Assembly (NCBI GenBank): GCA_003024785.1
Contig: PUQB01000077.1
Span: 620,001-684,000 of the forward strand
Origin: Selaginella tamariscina
Taxonomy: Eukaryota; Streptophyta; Lycopodiopsida; Selaginellales; Selaginellaceae
DNA: 64,000 nt
Direction: 5' to 3'
Each line of letters opens with the position of its first letter. Within the stretch, counting starts at the first letter, position 1. The position numbers and the translations under genes are program-made. Below are positions 44,378 through 57,773 of this stretch, in pieces. The notes beneath the pieces are model-generated. The model ran no database searches. It had not been told where the DNA came from and saw nothing but the letters and a program-made list of their open reading frames with translations.

Positions 44378-46080
44378 TCCCCGGAATGTTGGGAGGCACA
44401 TTGATGTACCCAATATTTTCCATTTATTGCAGTTTGAGGAAGTTATGAAGTTGTATAAAAAAGCAATGTAGATAAGTTGCTTATATTTTCTCACACATTA
44501 AAAGGAAATGCATCTGATTGGTATTATGAATTAGAGAAGTATGTGAGAGAAGATTATGAGAAAGTTATAGAAGTTTTAAAAAATACTTTAAAAAGGAAGA
44601 ATTGCCTGAAGAGCACTTAGAGAAGCTTAAGAATATCTTGCAAGGAAAAACTGAAACTATAGAGGAATATACACATCGGTTTAAGAAGCATGAAAAGAAA
44701 TGCTCACTATATGTTAAGGAAGAAGCTTTGCTTCAATGGTATAAGCAAGGACTGCAGAAGCCATATAGGCATTACACAATGATAATTAAGGAAGTAGATA
44801 AGAAAGATCTTGTAAAGCATTTTAAAGATTATGAGAAAAAGGAGACAAATAGAAAACATAGCAGAAGGAAAGATAAATCCTTAAGCAGAAAGGAGGATAG
44901 TTCGGATGATGAGGATGAAACTATTAAGGTTTGGGATTATAAGGCTGATGAGAGAATGTTATAACAGCTGGTTAAGTCCTTGAAAGGTAATCTTGTGTAT
45001 AAAGAATTAGATGCCAAAGTATGGTGTGCTAAATGTAGAAGTCCTAGACATATTAAGGATGAGTGTAGACTACAGTTGCCAACATAGTTACTGCGAACTT
45101 TTCCGACTTACAAACCCAACCTAGCCAACCTAGGTTGCGACAGTTTAAAAAAATTCCCGACCTAGGTCAGAGGTTTCAAAAGATAAAAGATAAAGAAATG
45201 TAAAAGAAAATAAATTAACATAATTCCAAATACAATAGCCAGCAACTCCCCAAGGTGCGCTTTGATCCTTTATGGCCCTCCTTCATACTCCTTTACCTTT
45301 GGCAAATTGCCTTACTTTTTTACATGTTCCCATGCCTAATCATCCTTCATGATGGTTTGAATGCACAAAAGTCCCTAAATCCTGCTCAAATTGCTATTTT
45401 TTCCTTGCTTCGCTGATTTCTTTAGGGTTTTTTTAGGGCATTTTTTTAATTCCAAACAATTCCGACCTAGGTCACGACCTAGGTTGGAAAAGTTTTAAAA
45501 AACCACCGACCTAGGTCGATGGTAACTATGGTTGCCAAAATGTCAAATATGTGATAAAGAAGGACATTCGGCAAAAGTGAAGTATTTTATTAATCAAAAT
45601 GTGGCACGTGTGGAAAAGAAAGGAGAAAAGAAGGAAGAAATAAGGCTGGTATAATAAGTTGTTTCTTGTGAGACAACCACCTGTTACCACATTCCATCTC
45701 GGAATAGGAAGCTCTATTATGAGGAACAACCTGGGAGTTGGGAAGAAGGAAGAAACAGGAATCCTTTTGATAACAGAAGGAATGTTCCTTATACAGGAGA
45801 AGATGATAGGTGTATAGGGAATCAAACTAGATATGCTCCACCATATAAGCCTAATATGGGAAGGAAGGAGACGTCTATAGAGACCAGAAAGATATATCCA
45901 AGAAAAGAAAGTTATGAGATCAAAATAACTATAAAAAGACAAGTACAAGGAAGGAATTCTATTAATCTTACTTGTTATACATGTGGAGAGAAAGGACATA
46001 TTTCTCCAAATTGTCCTAAGAATCAGCCTTCCACCTCAAACAATGCTCCCAAGAGAGCTTGGAGCTCGGTTCATTGATGT
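44378..46080 (+). pseudogene. gypsy gag, capsid and zinc knuckles
   Basis: Reads IDVPNIFHLLQFEEVMKLYKK, then DKLLIFSHTLKGNASDWYYEL in the next frame, and 44602-44964 (EEHLEKLKNILQGKTETIEEY), a retrotransposon capsid. Three CCHC knuckles follow: CAKCRSPRHIKDEC (45025-45066), CQICDKEGHSAKV with its last Cys lost (45541-45582) and CYTCGEKGHISPNC (45973-46014). A MITE separates the first two. Several frameshifts. Gag would package element RNA. Confidence 0.85.
45083..45530. mobile_element. 448-bp hAT-type MITE
   Basis: Ends with the perfect 9-bp inverted terminus CATAGTTAC ... GTAACTATG and is flanked by the 8-bp duplication gttgccaa (45075-45082 and 45531-45538), the duplication size of hAT elements. 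Subterminal copies of acctaggt occur near both ends. No coding capacity. Removing it and one duplication copy restores gag continuity. Confidence 0.88.
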
Positions 46081-46599
46081 GGACGAGAATGAGCTAGAAA
46101 ACCATCCTGCCGTGAGAATAATCTGTACAAAAGAAATATATATCAGAAACAGGAATACCTTCCAGCAGAAGAAGGAAATTCTGTGTATCCATTGCAGGAT
46201 AGTACGCAAACAATGAGAGAGATGAACACTCATCTCCAAGAACGAGATCTCCCTGAGTATATCTCGATGATGACACACAACCGACGGATATACCTAAAGA
46301 TCTAAAAATAACTGATTCTATTTTAGGGAGAATATTCAAGAGAAAAAGAATATTCCTGTAAAAAGAGTAACCCTAGAAAACAGAGCATTCCTGTGAAACA
46401 ATTCAGGATGACGTGGCAGAATCAATGGCTCAAAGTGCATTGAGCCAAGAAATTACAATCACGTTGGGACAATTAATACATATTGCCCCATATATTAAAA
46501 ATCAAATCTTGGAAATGTTGAACATTGTTCCAAAATCCTTACCTGCATATACAGGACATGAAATTCACGAGTAGAAAAACATTATGAAAAAGAAGGTGA

Positions 46600-46980
46600 T
46601 TATGATGGGTATGTGCCCAGCATTACTGTATATATTGGTAAAAACAAGATAAAAGAAGTCCTTATAGATGGAGGCTCAGGAGTTAATTTTATTGAGGAAT
46701 AGACCCATTGAGCCTGCTCCTTTTAATTTAAAAATGGCAGACCAGAGAAGTGTCAAGCCTACAGGTATAGTGAGAGGAGTGACTATATCTATAAAGGGTC
46801 TTAAATATAAGGTGTCCCTTATTGTCCTCCAAATGGAAGGAAAAGACTATATACTATGTTATTAGGTAGACCTTGGCTGAAAACTGCTAAAGTTATACAG
46901 GATTGGGGAACAGGAAAGATGACGCTGGGAGAAGGAGAAGGAAAACCGGTGATATACAATCATACTAAAAAGGTATGTTA
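46600..46980 (+). pseudogene. gypsy aspartic protease
   Basis: The active-site phrase VLIDGGSGVNF near 46658 (D-G-G in place of the usual D-S/T-G) is followed, one frame over, by QRSVKPTGIVRGVTISIKG and the C-terminal strand LLGRPWLKTAK near 46860. A TAG at 46699 in the first frame and a change of frame break it. Confidence 0.75.
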
Positions 46981-47399
46981 AAAAGGAAAAAGACCTCTTT
47001 TAGAAGGATATGACTTTTAATGGCTTAGACGATCAGGAAGAAGTAGAAATCCTGAAAATATCCTGACTTAAAAGTCCTGACAGATATAGACTTAAACGTA
47101 GTGCTGAAAGGAAAGAAAACTGTTCAGCAGAAGGAAGAAGATAGGCCCTTGGAGCAAGAAAGTTCTATAAGGCAATCCCATATGAGATTGATTACAGGAA
47201 CAGCCTGCAGAGTATACATATGTGTATACTACAGATCCTTTGCAGCAAGTGAATATAGGTACAGAAAATGAACCTAAAAACCTATTCATTGCTCAGGAAT
47301 TAGATAAAGAATTCCAAAAAGGATTGAACTTGCTTCAAAAATATCAGGATGTTTTTGCCTGGTCCTATAAAGATCTTAAAGGCATACCTCCTGAATTGT

Positions 47400-48660
47400 G
47401 TACACACATACAATTTATTACCAGGAAGTGAGCCTGTGAAACAGAGAGCATATAGGATGAATCCTAATTATGCACAGCTTGTTAAGGAGGAGATAGATAA
47501 GCTGTTAAGTGTAGGTTTTATTTATCCTATACAGGGTGCACAATGGTTATCACCACTTGTGATTGTTCCTAAAAAGAATGGAAAGTTGAGAGTATGTGTA
47601 AACTATAAGAAGTTAAATGATGCCACAAGAAGGATGTTTTTCCTATCCCTTTACAAAGAAATGTTGGATAGTGTGGCCGGACATGAGATGTATTCCTTTA
47701 TGGATGGATTCTCAGGATATAATAGATTCTAGTAGCTCCGAGGACCAACATAAAACAGCTTTTATAAGTCCATGGGGCATATGCATATAAAGTTATGCCA
47801 TTTGGCTTATGTAATGCACCTTTTACTTTCCAAAGGATCATAACTGATACCTTTAGGGAATATTTATTGGATTTTATGAAAGTTTTTATGGATGATTTTA
47901 GTGTATATAGTGATAAAGAGAATCATCTTTATTGTTTAGAAAGGTGTTTTCAGAAATGTAAGCAAAATCATTGCTTTAAATCCTGAGAAATGTAATTTTT
48001 TTGTAAAATCAGGAGTTCTCTTAGGACATGTAGTGTGTAAGGAAGGAATCCTGGTGGATCAGGATAAGGTTAAAGTTATACTTACCTTACAACACCACAG
48101 GAAAAATTGGCTATCATAGGAGGTTTATTAAGGATTATGCCCAAATAGCCAACCTTTAACTGACCTTTTAAAGGCAGGAAAATCCTATGATTGGACTCCT
48201 GCATGTCAGGAAGCTTTTGATACATTAAGGAAATCTTTAAACAGCACCTATATTAGTGAATCCTAAATGGACAGGGAATTTCATGTGCAGGTTGATGCCT
48301 CAACATTGCAATAGGAGTTCCTTACAGACGCAGGAAGATGGAAAGGACCGTCCTATTACTATGCAAGTCGCAGGTTAACACCGGCAGAGGTAAACTATAC
48401 TACCACAGAAAAAGAAGCTTTAGGAATGGTGTATGCAATTCAAAATTTAGACATTATTTATTAGTAATAAAGTCAAAATCTTTGTAGATCATAAGGCTTT
48501 GTTACATCTTTTAAATAAGCCAGTCCTAACAGGACGTTTAGCTAGATGGTTTCTCCTATTACAGAGTATATTTTCAAATCATACATAACCTGGGTAGCAT
48601 GAACAGGCTGACCATTTGAGCCGTATTAAGACAGGAGAAGTTCCAATCCAGTATGGATGA
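47400..48660 (+). pseudogene. gypsy reverse transcriptase and RNase H
   Basis: RT begins PVKQRAYRMNPNYAQLV near 47431 and shows WLSPLVIVPKKNGKLRVCVNYKKLN, YSFMDGFSGYN, MPFGLCNAPFTFQR and the catalytic box VFMDDFSVYS at about 47882. Stops at 47730 and 47984 and small deletions follow. RNase H phrases (QVDAST near 48287, YASRRLTPAEVNYTTTEKEA near 48360) complete the region, in several frames. Confidence 0.88.
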
Positions 48661-48669
48661 CTTTCCTGA

Positions 48670-49963
48670 TGCACATTTTTTTATGTGCATTCCTCCTACA
48701 TGGATGGACATAAAAGTTTATTTGTCGATGGACTAGTTCCACCATCCTATGAGACAAATGATCAGAAAAAGTTATTTACAGGACAACGTTATTCTTTGGT
48801 GGGAGGAAAGTTATATAAGACTGGTCAGGATGGAGTGTTAAGACGTTGGTGGAACCTTTTGAGGTTATGGATATCCTGAAAGAGGCCCATGCGGGTCTAG
48901 CAGGAGGGCATTTTGCAGAGGAAAATAACTGCAAGGAAAATATTACAGGCTGGGTTATGGCCTACATTATGGAAGGATGTAAGATTTCTGTAGGAAATGT
49001 GATAAGTGCCAAAGAGCACATATACCACCTAAGAAACAGGTATATCCTCTAAATCCTATCCTACCACTAGAACCTTTTCAAAGGTGGGGAATGGATTTTA
49101 TAGGACCTATAAATCCTGTGAGTACAAAAGGAATCAATATATTCTGGTACTTACGGATTATATGACTAAGTGGGTAGAAGCAGAACCTATGAGGAAAGCC
49201 GATGCTTATAATACAGCTCGTGCTATATATAATGATTATAGTGCGTTATGGAATTCCTAAGGAAATCATAAGTGATAGAGGAAAAACTGAAACAATTCAA
49301 ACACTTATGGAAGATTTGTTATAAAACATAAGAAATCTACACCTTATTATCCTTAAGGGAATGGTCAACTGAATCTACAAATAAAGTCCTTAAGAATGTT
49401 TTAAGGAAAGTGATTCAGGAAAATGGAAAAGACTGGGATGAAAGACTTCCTGAAGTCTTGTGGGCTTACAAGACAGCCTATAAGGTTGTAACAGGAATGA
49501 CGCCTTTTAAGTTAGCATATGGACTTGAGGCATAACTCCTGTTGAATATATTGTGCCATCTCTAAGGATTGCTATAAAGCATAATTTAGGTGAGAGAGAA
49601 TCCTTACAAGTAGGCTACAGAATTAGAAAACTGAATGAATAAGATTACATGCTTTATGGATTACAGCAATTCAGAAAAGAAGGGAGCCTGGTATGATAGA
49701 AAAGGAAAAAGCATGATATAAGAGAAGGAGATTGGTCTTGTGGTATAGAGGAAGTGTTGATAAACCACATAAAAATTAAAAATGAAATGGTAGGTCCATT
49801 TAAAGTCAAGGAGATAAGTGAAGAAGGTGTGATAAACATAGAAACCCTAACAGGAAACGAAATGCAAGAAAGGGTAAACATAAGCAAATTAAGGAAGTAT
49901 GAAGTGTTGTATATAGACGTTGAAATATATTTCCAATACACTTGGAAATCAGTGCCAAACTAG
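48670..49963 (+). pseudogene. gypsy integrase
   Basis: A zinc-binding H2C2 remnant near 48880-49020 precedes the core, WGMDFIGPINPVSTKG near 49086 and LTDYMTKWVEAEPM near 49150 in adjacent frames, then NKVLKNVLRKVIQENGKDWDERL near 49380 and TAYKVVTGMTPFKLAYGLEA. The C-terminal frame (49754-49963) has MVGPFKVKEISEEG. No single frame is intact. Confidence 0.83.
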
Positions 49964-50113
49964 ATTTAGGGTTTGTAGCTTCTTCCTTTGCGGATATGGC
50001 AGGAGGAAAGAACATGCTTGTGGTGAGAAATTGCCAATTTCTACATAAGGCGGCTGAGAATCTGGCATGTGGCCGCTGACGGGCTGGGATTAGCTTAGAG
50101 TTGGAGAGAGCTC

Positions 50114-51578
50114 TTGAGAGATTGGGTTTGGAGAAGTACGCATCTTTTAGCGCATGTAAATCCTGATGCGCTACAGTGTTATCATTTTATTATGATGGCA
50201 GAAAAGATAGTCGGAGATAATTTTCTTGCATATGCTAAAGGGAGAAGGATGTTGATCAATGAGAAAGCTATTGCAGAGATTTTTCGGCTGCCATCAGAGG
50301 AAGGAGAGTTGGAGGTAGATAAAAAGAATTTAGATCTTTATCTCAAGAAGGAGAAGCAGTACAATAGCAAGCTTGGCTTGCGTGTGGTGGATCTCGAGGA
50401 GGAGGTGGAGCTTGTGGTCAATTTCTTGGTGAACTCATTTGAGTTCAGGCTGTCATCGACCATAGCTTTGAAGACGGTCATGTCACTGTATGATGTGCTT
50501 AAGACGGGGAAGTGCACAGGAGTTGCACGATATCTCCTTAGGAAACTAGGGGAGTATGTTTTTACCGCTTAGGAAAAAGAGATACAACAGAAGGAGTCTC
50601 CGATGATTGCATTAGCGTGGATACAGTTACTTGTAAATCATGTGATGGAGTATGGAGAGGAAGTTGAGGAGCAGGAGTATGTTGGTAAGTTGCAGAAGGT
50701 GCTCACACCTCAGGATAGGCTGGTGGAAAGCAGGTACAGGAAGTAGCTAGTGGGAAACGTTAGGAGAGCACCAGCAAGGTGATGAGGACACCACCAGCGA
50801 AGAAACAAAAGACATCGCGAGTGATGCATATGTAGAAGTCTATGAGGAAGGGAAAGATGAAGCCCGTGGTGGAGAGTATCCATCTGGATGAAGAGGGTTC
50901 AACAACAACAGAAGAAGAGGAGGAAGAAGAGCATTCTAAACAGGCTTTGAAGGTGAAGCCGCTTAAAACCAGAGAGCCACAAAAGGCGGTGCAGCATATG
51001 GAGCAGAAGACGTTGGAGGAAGTGATACAAATGGTGGTGGAGAAGCCACATGAACAAGTACCAACAACTCAGATGAAGCCAACAGAGGGTAAGCCGAAAG
51101 AGCAGTCGCAGGATAGGCTATCTGAGGTACAGAATAGGAAAGAGAAGTCGCCTGAGTTGTAGGAGATGACGAAGGAGGAGCTGCCAACTATGGAGATAGG
51201 AAAGACGGTGGAACAATCACCAGAGCAGTTAGGAATAAGGGAAGGAAATTCCTGAGGATATTCCAAAAACAGTTTCGGAGGCAATTGCAGCTTTGTTGCA
51301 GTTACCAATAGGGCAAGCTCAATCACCAAACGAAGGCATGGGACGTGTTCTGATGACACGGTAGCCATGGTTCAATCGTGGAGCAGCAGGGCACTCCCCA
51401 TGAGGCAGAGGTATGTTTGCACGAGGAGGATATCCCTATGCATCAAGCAAGTGTGGGAGCGGGTCATTGCTATGAATTTGCGATAGAAGAAATGGCAGCG
51501 GAGTTTATGGAGCCAGGGGTACACGGATGGTAAGTGTTGAAAATCCTTTAAATAGGAGGACATGCCCATGGAGGTTGA
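50114..51578 (+). pseudogene. Extra ORF downstream of gypsy integrase, 5' part
   Basis: 50114-50572 is open for 152 codons: NPDALQCYHFIMMAEKIVGD, RRMLINEKAIAEIFRLP and later leucine-rich helices. A glutamate/glutamine-rich linker (50842-51162) follows. Several plant gypsy lineages carry an additional ORF in this position; this resembles that class, function unknown. Frame breaks occur at 50570, 50740 and 51160. The reading is cut at 51583 by an inserted LTR element and resumes at 58456. Confidence 0.6.
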
Positions 51579-51583
51579 GGTAC

Positions 51584-52266
51584 TGGTCGTCGGGGACTCC
51601 GCAGGCCAAATGTGGTGCTTCTTAAGAAGTTGCAGTGGTCGCCAGGACGTTGTCGAGAACATCCAACTCCAGGGTTCTGTCGGTACGCTGACCTTACCTC
51701 AGGAGTAATGGGAAGTATTGGGTTGGCCTCTACCCGGACACCACGAGGGTCCGTGTACGAGTGAGAGGGGTTCTACTGAGATGACTTGGGCAGAGAGGAT
51801 TGCGGGACCCAGGAGTCGGCAGTGGGGAACGCCCGCTGGTGGGGAGAATAGAAGGAAATGGGTATATATATATTGCCTGCCTGAGTACAACTATCTCCGA
51901 CAGTGGAGTAATCTATAAGACGTAGACTTGACTCCAAAAAGACCCCGACCCACTACCAGCCTTCCGACTTATATAGTGGGTACCTACCACTAGTCCCTAG
52001 CTACAGGTGGCGCTCTCTCACTGGTCTGCCGCCTGGTGACAGAGTCCTGCCTATCACATTTATGCGCCTCCCCACGCGTGCTGTCCTTTGTACCCTAGGT
52101 AGTTGGTCCGGACAATCGGATCTTCACCCGCTTACGCCACCGCTTGACACTAGTCGCCATTAGTCCGTACATGAAGTACCCTCCCATATCCGGCGTTTCG
52201 CCCAGCTGCTCGTCCGCGCCGGTGGCAATCTACTGGATGGCTGCGATGACGGGCCACCGTCAACCA
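51584..52266 (-). repeat. Left-hand LTR of the gag-protease element (its 3' LTR)
   Basis: A 683-bp LTR starting TGGTCGTCGGGG and ending GTCAACCA, immediately preceded by ggtac. A TATA-type run (gtatatatatatattgcc) lies near 51860. Confidence 0.88.
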
Positions 52267-52499
52267 GATGCCCGGGCTTATTCGTTGGCATGTCCTCGGG
52301 CCATGTGCTCTAGTTATCTGCTCCTTGGAGCTCCCGGTACATGGTGATCTCGCTCTTTGTTGCCGCTAGCGTGGTTTTTAATGTGGTGATGGTCGCCTCT
52401 CGAAGCGCGATCACCCTTCGGAGCTTTGCCTCAGACCCTGTTTGTTGCTCCCGGGCCTGCTAGAGCTGATCCTCCAGGTCCTGCATCCTTTTCCGGGAG

Positions 52500-53250
52500 C
52501 ATTGTAATTCTTATTCCTTTGCCGCGAGGAGTTGGGCCTGTAGCTGGCTGTGTACCTCTAGCTCCCTGATGGTCTGGGCCGAGTCCTAACCCGGGTTGGC
52601 TGGCCCGGGGGGGCTCGCTTCTGGCCTCCTAAGTAGGGTTCCGGTTGGACGGCTGTAGGTGCGGTACTGGTTTTGGAGAGTTGCGTCTTTGTCAGTAATT
52701 CCCTTCTGACCGCCATTAGTTCTGCTTGTGCCTTAGCAAGCTCCCTACACCTTCGTTCTAACTGAGCTTTGCATTCCTGTATATGTTGTTCCCTTCCAGC
52801 TATGACCCGGTTGCAGGCGTGCTGGTCATTGTTGAGTAGCCCTAGGAGAGTTTCGCACTCACTGTACAACCACTGGAAGTCCGCTCTCCTTTTGCTCTAG
52901 CTTTCCTAGGCGTCCTTCGTTCTCTTCATTGTCATCATACACAGTCGGCCTCCTTCACTCAGTAGCTCCTTAGCCCTTTGGGCGACTTCCCAGGCTTCCT
53001 GCCGCAGCTCCGTGAGTTCTTTCACTATGTCGTCGTGTTCCTTGCCATCGATGGGAGGTCGAGGCCGTCATATATTGCCATGGCTTCGTCTAGTTGGTCG
53101 AAGACCCCCGCGAGCCTGGTATAGACCGTGGAGGTCCATCGTCCTTTGGCCTGGAAGTGTTGATAGTTACTCTCGTATTCGTCCTTGGGCTTGTCCTTCT
53201 TCCCTCCCTGGCTGGGTCCGGTAGATTACTCAATTGTGTCTGATGAGGAT
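52500..53250 (-). pseudogene. Coiled-coil region of the gag-protease element
   Basis: The 52869-52558 frame and neighbouring frames are rich in E, Q, R, A and L with heptad-like spacing (QECKAQLERRCRELAKAQAEL) and a proline-rich end. Upstream phrases (YTRLAGVFDQLDEAMAIYDGL near 53130) belong to the same stretch. Function unknown; it occupies the place where RT would be expected. Confidence 0.5.
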
Positions 53251-54378
53251 TCCGGTAGCCAGGGGAATCGCGTGGATGGGTTCCCTCGATACATACCCTG
53301 GTGATTCCTGGTCCGAAGGAGGCTACCCTCTGCCTGCTCCTCTATTGACGCCTGTTCTTCTATTGACTCCGAGGGTTCTGGCTGTTCCCCCATTTGGAGA
53401 TGGTGGTGCTCTCTGTCCACCCCGTGGTCATGGTAATGGAGGTGTGGCATTGTGCACCGCCTTTATGAGTGTAGGTGCCATGACCGTCCTTGTGGCGTCC
53501 TCCGAGGTGTCTGGCGCGTCTATTCCTATGCCTGGATATGCAATGATGGCGCCGCCTGACCATCATTGCCTTCGTAGTGTGTGCCTCACACCTGTGGTCC
53601 AACCTCGTGGACCATGTGGTCCTGTGAGTTGGCCGCACGTGTGTTTGGAGATCCTGCTTCTGGCTCCTTCGTTCTCCCTATCTCTTCGCCCCATGGTTTG
53701 TTGGTTTTGCCCCTGGATTCCTCAATCTGTGTTCCATCTGGGTGACCAGCGCTGCTACTATTGGCTGTTCGTTGTGGTACTTGTCCGTTAACGTAGACTG
53801 TGGTTGTTTTGCTGCCGCCTGGTGGTTGTTTTGCTGCACAGTCTTACCTGTTGATCCCTTCCTGCCACTTCTTCCCCATACTGGCCCCGCATGTCCCCTA
53901 TCTAGGTTTCCGTGTCCTACTTCCACCCGAGCGTGTCTACACCGGAGCTTCTCCCCCCCCCCACTTCCCGGGCCGATCTCCGATCAGCCCAGGTAGAGGA
54001 TATCTCTCCTTGGGACCAAGACCGTAAAAGGGCTGCCGATCCTTGTCGATACCGGCACTGGAGTGGCTCCGCTTGATTGGGGTGGCCATCTGGCTTGGGT
54101 ATGTCCACATAGGCCCTCCGGACTGGTCTTGGTGGTTGGGGAACCAACGTTCCAATGCCAAATAGTCTCGGGCTTTCGTTGCTTATGCGATCCCTAGCTC
54201 CTTTACGTAGGCCTGCCTCTGATGCGAGGCCTCCTGTCTGGCGCGACCCAATCCCAGGGGCCAGCCTGCGGAGGTCGCTGTTACACCCTCGCTCCATCCC
54301 AGAGCCCGTCGGGCCCCTGATACTCCATCGCCCCAAATCTTCGTGTGGGGGCCTGGGTTTCGCCTGTGGGTATGGACC

Positions 54379-54957
54379 TTATCGCCCGTCTGGTGCGGAA
54401 CTGTATCTGTTGGTGCTCCCAATCGTGCTGTACCTTTGCACCCCTAAGCCAAGGTCGACCGAGGAGTAGCTCGAATCCCCCCTGGCGTGCATATCCAGGA
54501 CCACAACGTTGATCCAAAATTTGACCGTTTGGATCTCAACCTCCACTGCCCTCAGAATGCCCTTGGGCGCCACCTTGATCTGATTGGCCATGTGTACTTG
54601 AAATGGGGTGGATTCTGGAGTTGGCAAACGTAATTTCCTATGGAGCTCTGTTGACATGACATTGACTGCTGACCCCCATCTATAATTACTTCGCTGATTG
54701 TGTGTCCCACCATGCGAACCGGGATAGTTGGCACGTCGTTCATGTAGTCCACTGTGGTTGCAGTGCCTCTTGGTGGGGGTCTTGCTGCTGGTCATACTCG
54801 ATTCTCCCATTGTGCGGTGGGAACCAGCAACTTTTCCTGTTCTGACCCCCTCTGAGCCTCCCCCCTTACGAATGCGCGGTTTCGCCTTCCTTAGTTTTCT
54901 TAGCAATTCTTGGCCTCGGCTGGGCTCCATAGGTTCTGAGGCTATCAGTTCTTGCAT
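54379..54957 (-). pseudogene. Aspartic protease of the gag-protease element
   Basis: In the 54752-54552 frame VRMVGHTISEVIIDGG gives the strand before and the start of the D-G-G active site; one frame over SAVNVMSTELHRKLRLP continues it, as in plant gypsy proteases. The downstream phrase INVVVLDMHAR also fits. A frameshift lies just after the active site near 54690. Confidence 0.65.
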
Positions 54958-55514
54958 TTGCTTCTTTACCCACTACTTAAAACCGGGGTGTTTATTGCTT
55001 GTCTTCTCTTTTCGTGCCTTTGCACTCCCTTGGTTCTCCGCCTTGGGTTTCCCTTGTTTCGTCTGCCAAGGGAGCCTGCAGTACTATGTTTGTCCTGACG
55101 TCCTGTTCTGGTAGTACCATCGTTACTTGGTTTACTTGCGGTGTGGAGTTTGGAATTGGGTTGGCAGGGATCTACCCGTTACTCGTCCTGGCGACGCCGG
55201 CTACTTGCGCTTCTAGCATTGGTTTGATCAATGATACCCATGAACATCGGTAGAGCGGGTGTGGGCCTCCGCATAGTGTGCCACAACACCTCCTTGCGTT
55301 CTGGTTGTCTCTCCCTATCGCCATACCTGGGTCGATACGGTGGCCATTCTCGGGAGTGGGACCTACGATTTCGGTCTTCTGAACGGACCTCCTACAAGGT
55401 TGGTTGTCTCCCTCTGTCCTGCGGCCGTAACTCTTCGACCATCTGTTCCTCTTCGGTTTCTCGTTCTACTACCAGTGTGGCTACATGTGGTGGCCTTTTG
55501 CTCAGAAGTTCAGC

Positions 55515-56750
55515 CAGCCGGTAGCAATCGTCCATGTTGTGAGATCCGCGGATGTTACACACCCGATAGTACTTATCCCCCCATGCGGTGTATCCATTTG
55601 AGCCAGTGTCATGGATAAGTCTTCCTTCCGTGTTGGCCCCGTAGGGCTTCCCCCCGCTGCAGCTGCATGTGTCCCTTGGTACCGACCGGCTCTCTTTTTT
55701 GGTTAGCTTGGAGCATCCGAGAGGTTTTCCTCATCCAATGCGGTATCGTTCGCCTCCTCTGCGTCCGATTTATCCTGTGCCTTCCTTTCTTGGCGTCTTT
55801 CAGCTCCCGCTTTTCGGCCTTCTTGGTGTACTAGAGTAACTTGTCGAACGTTCGGTCGTCGTCCAAGCCGATCCACTTGCGGATCTCCGGCCGCAATCCC
55901 TTTCGGTACCACATTTTCTTGGTCAGGTCAACTGGGGTGTCTCTTAGCCGGGCGATATATTCAGCATGCGGACCGTGTACTCGTTGACCAACTCTCCTAC
56001 TTTCTGTTTCAAGCTCGTTAGCTTGTGGATCACCTCCTCTTCACTCTTTTCTTCCCGGAACGTATCCAGAAACGCCCTTCGTGCGGTCTCCCAGCGGGCT
56101 CCTTCGTTCGCCTCATGGAATCGCATCCACCAGGATGTGCCTTCTTGTCCAGAGTGCATGCAAAGGCACTTAACTTCTTGTGATTGTCGCTCACACTTTG
56201 GAGTTCACACACCTGTTCAAACTTGTGTACGTGTTGGTCTGCATCTTTCCCCTTCGCTCCACAGAACACGAGTAAGGGCACTGTTACAGTGCTCTCCTGC
56301 ATCCGTTTGAGCGCTTGGGCTAATAAGGTGACCGGGTCGGCTCCCATGGTGTCTCGTTGTGCCTGAGAGTTCTTCCGATTTGGACCCTCCGCTTCGGACG
56401 TGGTGTAGTCCACGTCCTGGTAATTTGCGGGCACCCTTCTCCTTCCTCGCGGCCCTACCCTCCCATTGAGGGTTGGTGACGAGGATGGGCTCCTCTCTGC
56501 TGTCCTCGGGGCCCCCCGTGGGACCAACCTGACGGCTGGTGGCGTAGCTTACCTTGGCTGGATGGTTTTCCCTCTTCCAGCGAGTAGTTTTGTATGACCG
56601 TGCGCGGAATCCCCCACGACGTCTAGACGGTCGTGATCGATGGGGCGATTCCTCCTCACCCCGAGATGGTATCCCCCGTCTGGTGATGGTTGCGGCTCTG
56701 CCGTGTTCCCTGGCGGATTTCCCTTGCGGGGCCGGTGCGATACTAGTCAC
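55515..56750 (-). pseudogene. Gag of the gag-protease element
   Basis: N-terminal arginine-rich region (56750-56530), then VTLLAQALKRMQESTVTVPLLVF, GKDADQHVHKFEQVCELQSV and the capsid frame 56159-55944 (RFHEANEGARWETARRAFLDTF; KLTSLKQKVGELVNEY). This is the order of a retrotransposon gag. Near 55560-55520 a CCHC-like CNIRGSHNMDDC is readable, spaced slightly differently from the classic knuckle. Frame changes near 56100 and 55940. Confidence 0.75.
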
Positions 56751-57773
56751 TTAGGCGAATCTCTCTTGCCCTGGACGAATTCCTCTCATCCCTTCTCCAA
56801 GGTAGCCACTATGCAGCCCCTCTTTCTGGTGCTCCTCCAGTTCGTCGATGTCCAGTCACCTCCGCGCAAGCGGTTGTCCATGTGTACCCCGGCCTTCCGA
56901 ATCCTTGGGTTCTCATCCTGGTAACCACCCTGACCTGCTGCATTGTCCGATCGGCTGAACTCCTGGTGCAGAGGTTGCCTTGTTGGCAATCGATGCCCCT
57001 CCCTATGGGGGCTTCCCGGATGAGGCTCTTCCTCCCTCTTTCCGGGCAGACACGGGCCCCACGTCACCTTGATGGGTGACGATGGCCTGGGTTTCCTATC
57101 TTACCTCCATCATGGCGCTGGTCACGCTGGGCTTCTGGCTCACGTCCCCCGTCGCTATCTGTGTTGCTTTTGCCCCCTCGAAATTCTTGCCTCCGTCGTA
57201 GGGCTGCCCTCTCCTGGGGTTGTCCTGGGCGAAGTTTCCTCCTTCGGGGTACTCGTCAAACACTAGTTCTGCTTGTTGGTATGGGAGCTTTTTCGTGGCC
57301 GTCACTTTCACCTACGTCAAGAGGCGGAGGGCTTTTGTCGTCTCGCCATCCGTCCCTCTGCTTCATAGGTTACTGTCGGGCGAAGTCGCCCGTCGGGTGC
57401 TGATCATGCCACATGCTGCCGTGCTTGGATTGTCGTCCGGACGTGCTGCGGTTCCTTCATATCCTTCTTCGTCGTCAGCGGCGTGTGACTGCCTCTGCCG
57501 CGGTGTGCCGAGTTTACTGTTGCTCAGAGATTCGGCTATGCGGCGTTACGTCATTCCTCGGTTAGGTGAGGCAGGGGCCGATTGCGCAACCGAGTGCCTT
57601 GCCACCGTCCATCAATCTCCCTCGGCCGGCCCGTCGCATTCTCCTGGTCAGCTATTGCTCGTCAATCTCTATTGCTCGAATGAGTTAATCCTAGCTCTTC
57701 GTCGAGCCGCCACTCTACTTGCTATAGTGAACTCCATCTATGTGTACTATCTATCCTCCGTGGTCGCCACAAA

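Noticed and set aside
53234..53791. 185-codon plus-strand frame and others on the plus strand of 52-57 kb
   Set aside because: Shadows of the minus-strand GC-rich coding of the gag-protease LTR element.
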